From assembly GCA_049970095.1 (NCBI GenBank), contig JBMFNP010000053.1, positions 1-11,928 of the forward strand: a stretch of DNA of 11,928 bases, read 5' to 3'. This DNA comes from SKW197 sp049970095. Lineage in GTDB: Archaea; Thermoplasmatota; Thermoplasmata; Lutacidiplasmatales; SKW197. This document shows positions 1 through 8,200 of this stretch, piece by piece; the first letter of the stretch is position 1; each line of letters begins with the position of its first letter. The notes beneath the pieces were generated by a model that worked only from the letters and a program-made list of their open reading frames with translations, ran no database searches and was not told the origin of the DNA. Both the position numbers and the translations under genes were made by a program.

Positions 1-2
1 AT

Positions 3-3000
3 ACACAGGTTGCAAGTTCTGATGATGTCAGATGGAACCCCCCCAATTCTGTGACGAACACCTACCTCTTCAGGAGAGTGCAATTTCATATTAACGAATC
101 CATTTCCGATGTGGTTGCACTCTCATTCTCCTTTGAAGGCTATGGTTCTGTATATGTTGCTAAAATCTGGATATACAATTACACAAGTGGGTTTTGGGAA
201 CAGCAGGGCTATGAAAACATGTATATTGCTGATACAGATATGCATGGCTCAATAGTAACAGGAATTTCAAACTATATTAATTCTACAAACAATGTTAGCA
301 TTTTGATTACCACTTATTCTGATGCTTCCGGAGATTACCTCTTTGTTGATTATGTCTATCTCCGTGTTTTATCAAAGGCAACTCATTTCCTTGACCACAA
401 ATGGCGGCTCACAATCCCTCAATTTCCCTCTGGAACACTTTCTATTGAGGGAAAAACATCAGGAGAGACAATGAAATTTTACTATTCCCTGAGCAGTGCT
501 GGCACCGTTGATAGCTGGACATACATGTTTTCGCTCACATCAACCACAGAAACAATTATGCAGTTTAACTTTGGCAGTATGAATGCAGGAGAGCTCTGGA
601 TTGGTGTGATTGATGGTGATAGAACACTCTCAGACACAACCGCAGATACACTCACACTTGATGCTATCTGGCTCAATATTGCACCGGGCCCACCTATAGA
701 AATGTACCGCTATGTAGATGGCTATGCGATAAGGTTCGGAAGTATTATTAATTTTGATAATGCAAAGGATGATGATAGTGATTATGCGACGCTTGCTGAG
801 CAGAATACAGGGCTTACAAGCGCACCCACAAACCATGATTTTAATACAAGTGCAGATGGATGGAGCAGTGCAGCTGCAGGCACAGATGCGGTAGCAGTAA
901 CAAACGGCTACGATGGAAATGCCGGAAACCCAAAAGGTTCAATATTTACACAACTTGAGAGTATATGGACAAATGCAGACACAAACGGGATTGGAATATG
1001 GGAAGCTGAATTTGATTATTATCTTGGTGTGCCCACATCTGCAACTATTGAACTCAATAGAAGGGTGGAGTTTTACAGCGCATCAGGTTCCAGCCCAACT
1101 TACTTCAATCTATCTATCATAACTCCATCTGGCTCACAATATACAATTTATACCTCAAGCATTATTACTCGCACCGATCGCGCATGGGTTCCCATAAGCC
1201 GGACACTATCAGATTTAACTATTTTTTCAGAGGAAGGAACATACAAATTGCGCATCACAACCATATTAAATATTGCAAGAAGTAAATCCCCAACGTACAC
1301 AAAGATATACTACGATAATGTTTATCTCAATATAACTACACCAAGCACATACATGCTGGATATTGAATTTCAGTTTTCACCTGTTAGGGTCTCTTCAGAT
1401 TACTATTTACAGATAAATTACAGTGCAAGTGGCGAGGATTTTGAATTTTATATTTACAATGGAAGTGCATGGAACAAAAAAGCAACATTCTATCAGAGCG
1501 CAGGCACATTCTCAACATACACATACAAGTTAAGCGATGCTGAGTGGAACTTTGGATTTGTGCGCGTGCGCTTTAGGGATGTTGTGAAAACAGGCGATAA
1601 TACACAGAATAATCTCTACATCCAGTTTGCAAGAATAAAATACAATCCCGCGGGCAATGTCTATCTCTACTATGGCTCTGCAATCAGAACAGAGACCAGG
1701 ATTGTGCATGACACACTTGATGAATTTACGAATGGCACGATAAGGAGTGGTGTTGCAATAGACGCAGGTGGTAATATCACGCTTGAGAAGGTGATTGCTC
1801 TCAGTGATAATTTTGATGCACAATCTGTGGGTAATAATCCAGATGGCTGGGTTGTCACGGATGCACCTCCAGGTGAGAACATTCTCATAAGTGATACAAC
1901 CTCATATCCATCTGGCGGAAAATCCGTGGAGATATGGGACAATTTAACTACAGGCAAAGACACTTGGGTGGGTGTAGATATGTACAGAAATTTCACTCCT
2001 CTTGTTTTTGGCGTTGTTGAGATGTGGCTCTATGATGCAAGTGCTGCTGGTGGCACCTTCTACATTGATTTAACATCCGGTGGAGGAGGAAGTGCTGATG
2101 GAATGTGGGCAATTGAGGTTAGGATAAGAGATGGAGTAATTTCATGGACACCAGATTTCAGCACATACTACAATGTAGGCACATACACGAAGAACACCTG
2201 GTGGAAATTATCAATAATTTTTGATTCTGTGCATCAGAAGTTTGACTTATACTACAACGATGGTATGATTTCCTCAGGGACATATGTTAATGAGGTCTCG
2301 CAAATCACAACACTTGAATTTGACACTTATGACACGGAAACCGTACATGCATTTGTGGATAATATTACGGTTTATGCCTATAAATCGTCTGGCTACCTTA
2401 TCTCCAATCGTTTTTCAGATGTGGACTACATTTACAATGTGTTTTCACTCTGGAATTACACTATGCCATCAGCCACAAGTATAAAGGTATATGTGAGCAG
2501 GGATGATGGAAATACCTGGACGCAGGTCGCAAATAATTCTGTTTACGGATTCACACAGAATGAGCCAGACAACAAAATTTTCAGGTATAAGATTGAGATG
2601 AGCACCACACACGCTGCCTACACCCCTGTGCTCTACAACATCACATTTTCATTTAACCGTTCAAGAATGGGTGTAATTATCACAGGAAACATATCGCTTG
2701 AGGGCTTTGGCTACTCGGTTTCTGGTGGCGGTGATTTTGATATGGATGGCTACAGAGATTTGCTCATCGGTGCACCCTACACAGAAACCAGCAAAGGGAA
2801 CATCTATGCTTTTTATGGGAGAAGCACATGGACATTTCAGACGCACCTGTATGCAAGCAATGCAGACATAACCTTTGGTGGCGAGTACACGGGCGACAAG
2901 TATGGCTACTGTGTCTACGGAGGTGTGGCGCATATAACAAATCTAACTACTGATGCTTACTGGTATAACGAGATTGCAGTATGTGCACCTCTCTGGGATG

Positions 3001-3698
3001 ACCATGGCACAAACTGTGGCAGGGTCTACCTCTACATTGCAAAAGGACTTCCGTATGTGAACATAACATGGATTATTTACAATGCCACAACAAACGCAGA
3101 AAGAGAACTTGGATACTGGTATCTGGGAAAGGTTGGGAGAACTGGCTGGTGGAATGGCACACTCACTTCTCTAACTGCTCAAACTGTTTATGTTGGCGAA
3201 TACATCAACATGACAATCAATGTCACCTCACCCACAGGACAGGCAAGTTTAAGGGTGTACTTTGATTCGGTTGAAAGATGTTCTGGCTATACATTCATGC
3301 CCCTAGGTGCGGGCATGGCACGCACTGCATGGGTGGGTGTGCAGAAAAACGGTGCATTCATGAATGATTATCTTGTGAGCTTTGGAACTACAGACACACT
3401 GGATATTGTGGCAAATATCTCTGCAGTACCTGGCTATGGTGCAGCCGCAATCTCAGCAGCAGTGATTCGTGTAATAAATGCAACCACTGGTGTTGAGGTG
3501 CTGAGCAATCAGACACTGATTAATCCAGAAACAACTGGAACCGACTACAAAATTTTCAAACTCTATAATGTGGATTTCAGCACATGGGCTGCTGGGCTAT
3601 ACAAGATTGAGGTAGATGCAATGGATACAAATGGTGTTACTGATTATGGATACCGTTTTGCAAACAACAAGGTTTGTTATATAAAGATTGTAAAGTGA
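3..3698 (+). CDS. large multidomain surface/secreted protein with lectin-like and FG-GAP modules (5'-partial)
   Basis: The frame is open from the first full codon at base 3 to the TGA at 3696-3698, giving 1231 visible residues. The GTG at 51 is read as an internal valine because the frame continues upstream with similar sequence (TQVASSDDVRWNPPNS), so the true start and any signal peptide lie outside. Modules, numbered from base 3: several beta-sandwich segments (about 20-600), a concanavalin A/LamG-like segment opening at SDNFDAQSVGNNPDGW (about 602-797), a segment with VSRDDGNTWTQV (about 800-888), an FG-GAP blade with the calcium-loop pattern DFDMDGYRD followed by LLIGAP (about 899-940), a degenerate second blade (GDKYGYC to NEIAVCAP, about 964-1015), and a C-terminal Ig-like region. 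I count about 28 N-x-S/T sequons and very little lysine, as in S-layer-type or secreted archaeal proteins. There is no C-terminal membrane helix. A role in adhesion or glycan binding is inference; the specific function is unknown. Confidence 0.85.
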   Translation, partial: TQVASSDDVRWNPPNSVTNTYLFRRVQFHINESISDVVALSFSFEGYGSVYVAKIWIYNYTSGFWEQQGYENMYIADTDMHGSIVTGISNYINSTNNVSILITTYSDASGDYLFVDYVYLRVLSKATHFLDHKWRLTIPQFPSGTLSIEGKTSGETMKFYYSLSSAGTVDSWTYMFSLTSTTETIMQFNFGSMNAGELWIGVIDGDRTLSDTTADTLTLDAIWLNIAPGPPIEMYRYVDGYAIRFGSIINFDNAKDDDSDYATLAEQNTGLTSAPTNHDFNTSADGWSSAAAGTDAVAVTNGYDGNAGNPKGSIFTQLESIWTNADTNGIGIWEAEFDYYLGVPTSATIELNRRVEFYSASGSSPTYFNLSIITPSGSQYTIYTSSIITRTDRAWVPISRTLSDLTIFSEEGTYKLRITTILNIARSKSPTYTKIYYDNVYLNITTPSTYMLDIEFQFSPVRVSSDYYLQINYSASGEDFEFYIYNGSAWNKKATFYQSAGTFSTYTYKLSDAEWNFGFVRVRFRDVVKTGDNTQNNLYIQFARIKYNPAGNVYLYYGSAIRTETRIVHDTLDEFTNGTIRSGVAIDAGGNITLEKVIALSDNFDAQSVGNNPDGWVVTDAPPGENILISDTTSYPSGGKSVEIWDNLTTGKDTWVGVDMYRNFTPLVFGVVEMWLYDASAAGGTFYIDLTSGGGGSADGMWAIEVRIRDGVISWTPDFSTYYNVGTYTKNTWWKLSIIFDSVHQKFDLYYNDGMISSGTYVNEVSQITTLEFDTYDTETVHAFVDNITVYAYKSSGYLISNRFSDVDYIYNVFSLWNYTMPSATSIKVYVSRDDGNTWTQVANNSVYGFTQNEPDNKIFRYKIEMSTTHAAYTPVLYNITFSFNRSRMGVIITGNISLEGFGYSVSGGGDFDMDGYRDLLIGAPYTETSKGNIYAFYGRSTWTFQTHLYASNADITFGGEYTGDKYGYCVYGGVAHITNLTTDAYWYNEIAVCAPLWDDHGTNCGRVYLYIAKGLPYVNITWIIYNATTNAERELGYWYLGKVGRTGWWNGTLTSLTAQTVYVGEYINMTINVTSPTGQASLRVYFDSVERCSGYTFMPLGAGMARTAWVGVQKNGAFMNDYLVSFGTTDTLDIVANISAVPGYGAAAISAAVIRVINATTGVEVLSNQTLINPETTGTDYKIFKLYNVDFSTWAAGLYKIEVDAMDTNGVTDYGYRFANNKVCYIKIVK

Positions 3699-3727
3699 TA
3701 AATGCAATGCCCCCACAATTGATAGAC

Positions 3728-3737
3728 AAATATTAAT
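3728..3737 (+). promoter_or_regulatory. TATA box of a leaderless promoter
   Basis: AAATATTAAT is centred about 26 nt upstream of the ATG at 3758, the spacing expected between an archaeal TATA box and the transcription start. No purine-rich ribosome-binding site lies between it and the ATG. This suggests the transcript begins at or within a few bases of the start codon. The box lies in the 59-bp gap after the surface-protein gene, so the downstream gene probably has its own promoter. Confidence 0.6.
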
Positions 3738-3757
3738 ACCCCATTTGCATTGTTTAA

Positions 3758-4459
3758 ATGATGCGGTATAGACTTGTGCTTTGCGGTGATGTCCAGCAGA
3801 TAGGTTACAGAGAATTTGTAAAAAAATGCGCGCAGAAGATGAAGTTGAAGGGGAGTGTAAGGAACCTGGATGATGGTAATGTAGAGATTTATGTGGATGT
3901 GGAAAAACCCGAACAACTTGAGGCATTTAAAAATGCAATTTCTTCACCACAGATTGGAAAGGTTGAGGAAATTATTGTGTATTCAGAGGTTTCGCCAGAA
4001 TATGGAATGCCAGAATTGGATTTCACAAAATTCAAGGTTATCAGGGATGAGGATGAGATTGCAGAAACCCTGAGCGTGATGACTTTCACTGGCCAGAAAA
4101 TGCTAGCAATGATGGAACAGATGCTGGTAAAAGAGGATCAGGCACTGGAAAAACAGGATAAAATGCTGGAAAAACAAGATCAGATGCTAGAAAAACAGGA
4201 CAAACTGGCAGATAAGATAGATGCAATGCACCAGGACATGAACACACGCTTTGACGCACTGGGAAATAAGATAGATGCAATGCATGGAGATATGAACTTG
4301 CGATTTGACACACTTGACAAAAAATATGGCGTGCTTTCAGAAACACTTCTTGCTTTTATGCAAGAATTCAGGAATTTCAATACGAAACTTGATGAACACA
4401 ACAAGAAGCTTGATATAATACTTGAAAAACTTGTAGCTCTGGAAGAAAAAAGGAGTTAA
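3758..4459 (+). CDS. acylphosphatase domain fused to a C-terminal coiled coil
   Basis: The protein has 233 residues. Residues 3-88 match the acylphosphatase fold: GDVQQIGYR (10-18) corresponds to the family GxVQGVGFR phosphate loop, with catalytic Arg18, and SVRNLDDGNVE (33-43) carries catalytic Asn36. The family hydrolyses the carboxyl-phosphate bond of acyl phosphates in the cytosol. The loop has QQ where QG is usual and GYR where GFR is common, so activity is likely but unproven. Typical family members stop near 90 residues; here a short linker leads to a helical region (about 110-233) with LEKQDKM-type heptads and two 18-residue repeats beginning KIDAMH. This is probably an oligomerising coiled coil. 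The start is firm: an in-frame TAA (3755-3757) immediately precedes the ATG. A second ATG follows directly. There is no signal peptide or membrane segment. The stop is one base from the stop of the convergent TPR gene. The biological substrate is unknown. Confidence 0.85.
   Translation: MMRYRLVLCGDVQQIGYREFVKKCAQKMKLKGSVRNLDDGNVEIYVDVEKPEQLEAFKNAISSPQIGKVEEIIVYSEVSPEYGMPELDFTKFKVIRDEDEIAETLSVMTFTGQKMLAMMEQMLVKEDQALEKQDKMLEKQDQMLEKQDKLADKIDAMHQDMNTRFDALGNKIDAMHGDMNLRFDTLDKKYGVLSETLLAFMQEFRNFNTKLDEHNKKLDIILEKLVALEEKRS
4124..4228 (+). repeat. 21-nt tandem repeat encoding coiled-coil heptads
   Basis: Five consecutive 21-nt units encode residues 123-157 as seven-residue blocks: LVKEDQA, LEKQDKM, LEKQDQM, LEKQDKL and ADKIDAM. 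The middle three (4145-4165, 4166-4186, 4187-4207) are nearly identical at the DNA level, differing mainly at third positions and one K/Q change. The outer two have diverged. The pattern suggests tandem duplication that preserved the heptad register. Confidence 0.85.
4214..4321 (+). repeat. 54-nt direct repeat (two 18-residue coiled-coil units)
   Basis: Bases 4214-4267 and 4268-4321 encode KIDAMHQDMNTRFDALGN and KIDAMHGDMNLRFDTLDK. They are adjacent copies and share AAGATAGATGCAATGCA exactly. Eighteen residues equal a heptad plus a hendecad (five helical turns), so the coiled coil changes its supercoil character here compared with the preceding pure heptads. Confidence 0.8.
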
Positions 4460-4460
4460 A

Positions 4461-5255
4461 TCAACCCTTTACATGCTTCAATTCCAGGTCATCTACCAGC
4501 GCAGTCCCTGCACTCACCGCTTCCTTCAAAACCCCTACGCTCTGCAACTCCTCAATTGCCTTTGAACGCACCTCCATGCTTTTCAACGCACTCTGAATTT
4601 TCAGTTCAGAAACCTTATTAAACGCAAAATCCTCCTCAATCTGGAATTTCGGAATCTGTGGTGAAGGCAGGGGCACATTGATCTCAGGCATCTCAATCTC
4701 AGGCTCCATTTCACCATACTTCTGCTTCCAGTTCTCAAGCATTTCACGGAATTTCACACTTATCATTGTGAATTTCAGTTTTTTTGTCTCCAGGGGCTGG
4801 AGTTTCTCTATGATTTTTTCAGAAACAAGGGAAGTATATCCAAGTCCTACCAGGGGTTTCACTTTTACATTCGTGAGTGCAAATGGCTTGAGATTCTGGA
4901 TTGTTACCTCACAATAAACTCTTCCATGTTTTGAATAAAGTTTTGCCTCCACGCTAACATCAATCCCAGGCACCACATGCTCCTCCTCTTCCTCATTGAA
5001 CTCATATGAGAGCTGGAAAACCTTCTCTTCCTTTGAACCCAACTCAGGTACATCTATTCTTGCAGAAGAAATGATTCCAACAATGTCAAGAGAAAACGGT
5101 TCCAGTGTTCTGAACATCTCATTCTTTACAGTTAGCAGCACTCCTTGCTTCCTGTCCACATTCAGTGTAACACACAAATCATTTTCATCAAGCACAGAGG
5201 CTCCATGCTCAAAAACTACAGCCTCACCCACGGTTTCCTCAGCACATCCCTCAGA
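4461..5255 (-). other. C-terminal non-TPR region of the TPR protein
   Basis: These bases encode the last 264 residues, distinct from the TPR array. Two beta-rich segments can be read: one around LCVTLNVDRKQGVLLTVKNE to VFQLSYEF, and one around IDVSVEAKLYSKHGRVYCEV to KKLKFTMI. The second has the alternating pattern of CARDB/adaptin-ear-like sandwiches. A charged helix (KFREMLENWKQKYGEME), a proline-rich linker and a helical tail follow. The layout suggests a terminal binding module on a long solenoid. The family assignment is uncertain. Confidence 0.5.
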
Positions 5256-8200
5256 AATCTGCTCAATTTTTTCAATTAGCACAGAGCGGAAGTATCTGTA
5301 CTTCTCATTCTCTGGCTCAACCTTCAGGCTCGCTTTCAGAGCCCTCAGCGCATCCTCAAGCCTTCCCATCTTGAAATAAACCACTGCAAGGTTGTAATTG
5401 ACGGAACTGGAATTCTTGAGTTTGAGTGCTTGGGAAAGGAACTTTATAGCACCCTCATAATCTCCAAGCGAATAGGCAACCACACCCCTCTGCCAAAGTT
5501 CCCCAAAATCCGACTTTCCTTTTACAGAACACAAATCAAGAGTGCGCTTTGCATCCTTGTATTTTCCCTCCCGAATATAAGCATAACTTCTCAGGAGCCA
5601 GATTAATTTAGGATGCGGGCACCCTGTTGCCTTATCCAGACTTCTTATTGCCTCTCCATATTTCCCATTTAGCAGTTCAAGGTATCCTTTAAGCAACCAG
5701 AATTTCCAGAATGAAAAACTCACATTTCCTGCCTCACCTACGAATTTCAGAGCCTCCTGTACATCAAGTCTGTACAGGTTGTAAAGCATCAGATATTTGA
5801 ACTCATCCCCTGCCTCCTTTTCATAACCCTGCCTCGCAAACTTTATTGCCTTTTCTGGCATATCCACATAAAGATAGCCAAGCGCAGTATTGTAAAGTGC
5901 GATGGCGCTCGCTGTTTTCTCCGCAACTTCTTCAAGCAATCTGATTCCGTTCTCAAATCTTTTCATTTCAAGGAGTGCAATTCCCGTGGCAACCTGTGTA
6001 TCTGGATTGAAGCCTTCCTCTCTTGCACACAGTGTAAGTGCATTAAGTGCCTCATTCCATGCCTCCATTTTAAGCATGGCAATACCCTTGTTGTACCATG
6101 CCCTCGCATACTCATTCTCAATTTCCAGCGCCTCATCAAACGCGTTTATCCCCTCTTCAAGTGCACCACTCATACACAGTGCAACCCCTAAATTGTTCCA
6201 GCCCTCAATTTTGTTTCTCTCAATTCTCACACTCTCCTCATATTCCTCCATTGCCTTCTCTAAATTTCCATTTCTGAAATATATGTTCCCAAGCTGGATA
6301 TGCACATCTGCACCCATATCTGCAAGCTCTAAGAGAATTTTCTCTCCGTTTGCATCACCACGCATTCCTAGAATTGCACCTATGTAATACCTGGAAATTT
6401 TGTGGCTTTTATCCATGGAAAGGGCTTTCTGGAATTGACGCACACCCTCATCCAGTTTTCCCATTTTAAGCAGAGCCATGCCCCTATATGCATGGATGTC
6501 TGGGCTCTCCGCAATTTCACCAGCCCTCTCAAAACACTTCAGGCTTTCAGGCACCCTTCCAATATCCATCATCAATTTCCCAAGCGAAACCCAGGGTTCT
6601 GGTACATCTGCTGCATTCTCAATTGCCTGGTCAAAGTTTTTCACAGCCACATCAATTTCAAGCATGGAGTATGCCAGATTCCCCTTCTCAGTCAGGAATT
6701 CTGGATTATCTGGTTTCAATTCAATTGCCTTATCAAGACATTCAGCAGCACCTGCAAGTTTTCCCATCTTTCTGTAAAGTTTTGCACATCTGTACCAAAG
6801 CTCTGCATTTGTGAGCTCTATTTCCAGGGCTTTTCTGTAGGCATTCACAGCCTCTATTTCCCCTCCTGCAAATCTTTCCATAAACTCTCCCTTTTTCACA
6901 AGTAATTGCACTGATGTAGGGAATTTTTCAATTGATTCGTTCAGGAATTTGATAATTGCATCCTGCCCTCCGAATTTAGCAAGTGCCTCATAACCTGCAA
7001 TTCTCCATTTCTCAGCATCTTCTCTCTGGATAAGCTCGTTATAAAACTCAAACAATTCTCTCCAGTTTCCCATCGCCTCAAGCACACGGATTCTACCCTC
7101 AATACCCTCTTTCCCCCACTCAATCGCTAGAAGTTTTCTGTAATTCTCATCTGCCTCGGCATATTTGCCCATCAACTCATTTACTTTTGCAAGCTTGAGA
7201 ATTGCCTCTCTATCCATCCCCTTCAATTCCCCATATCTTCCAATATGTGCTTTTGCATCTTCAAATTTCCCGATATGTATAAGGGCTTCAGCAATCTCCA
7301 GATGTGCCTCAGCAACTTCCTTAATCTTCAGTATCTTATCTAACACCCTAACAGCATCCCTCCATTTCTCAGTTGCCCCAAGAATTTTTCCTTTCAGAAG
7401 AAGGGCAGAAATGTTGTTTGGGTCCTCTGCAAGAAAACCATTAATGTAATCCAGTGCCTTCTCAAATTTTCCTAACTGATAGTTTATTCTCGCAAGTGCC
7501 TCCAGCACTTCCATGTTTTTGCTTTCATATTCTAAGATTGCCTCATACGCCTCAGCAGCCTTTAACACACTATCTCTATCCCCCAGCTTGAGATAGATTT
7601 CTGCAACTAACCTCCTTGCCTCTGTATTTTCTGGCTGTGAAGCCACACACCTTGTAAGATATGCAATTGCATTCCTGTAATCTCCCATTTCCCCTGCAAT
7701 TTTTCCAAGGTAGTAGAGGGCAGTGGGGTTTTCCGCATCTTTTGAAAGCACAGATTTAAAGATTGCAGATGCACTTTCATCACCTTTTTTTGCAAGTGCA
7801 ATACCCCTGTAAAGAAGGCATTCTACATCGTCGTCAGCGCCTGGAATCTCCTGGTATGCAGCAAGTGCCGCCTCATACTTTCCAATTTCAACAAGTAATT
7901 TTGCACGCAATTTCAGGGCTTCAGTACTACTTTCAAACTCAATAGCCTTCTCTACACTTCTGATTGCTTCCTCAAGGTCCCCGATATTAGCCAGCACAAC
8001 ACCCCTTCCAAACCAGAGTTCTGGCGCTCTCTGATGAATTTTTAGGGCCTTATTGTAGGTTTCAAGTGCGTAAATGTACCTTTTTAACCCTCTTAGCGCC
8101 TCGCCCTTCATTAGCCAGTACTTCACATTTTCTGGCTTATTTTTTATCAGAATTTCTGCATGCTTCAGCGCCTCCTCATATTTTCTGGTTGCAAGATAAA

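Noticed and set aside
51..3698. GTG at 51 as the true start of the surface protein
   Set aside because: The frame continues upstream to base 3 with compatible sequence, there is no ribosome-binding site, and no signal peptide follows the GTG.
3597..3926. 109-residue minus-strand frame across the gap between the first two genes
   Set aside because: It overlaps two well-supported genes on the other strand, including the conserved acylphosphatase motifs, and its translation is histidine- and cysteine-rich without a family pattern.
5902..6387. 161-residue open frame on the plus strand
   Set aside because: It lies wholly inside the TPR gene on the opposite strand, is rich in serine, proline and phenylalanine as expected from antisense reading of TPR codons, and has no promoter or ribosome-binding site.
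6402..6905. 167-residue plus-strand open frame and overlapping smaller frames
   Set aside because: These are antisense shadows of the TPR gene with low-complexity composition and no recognisable domain.
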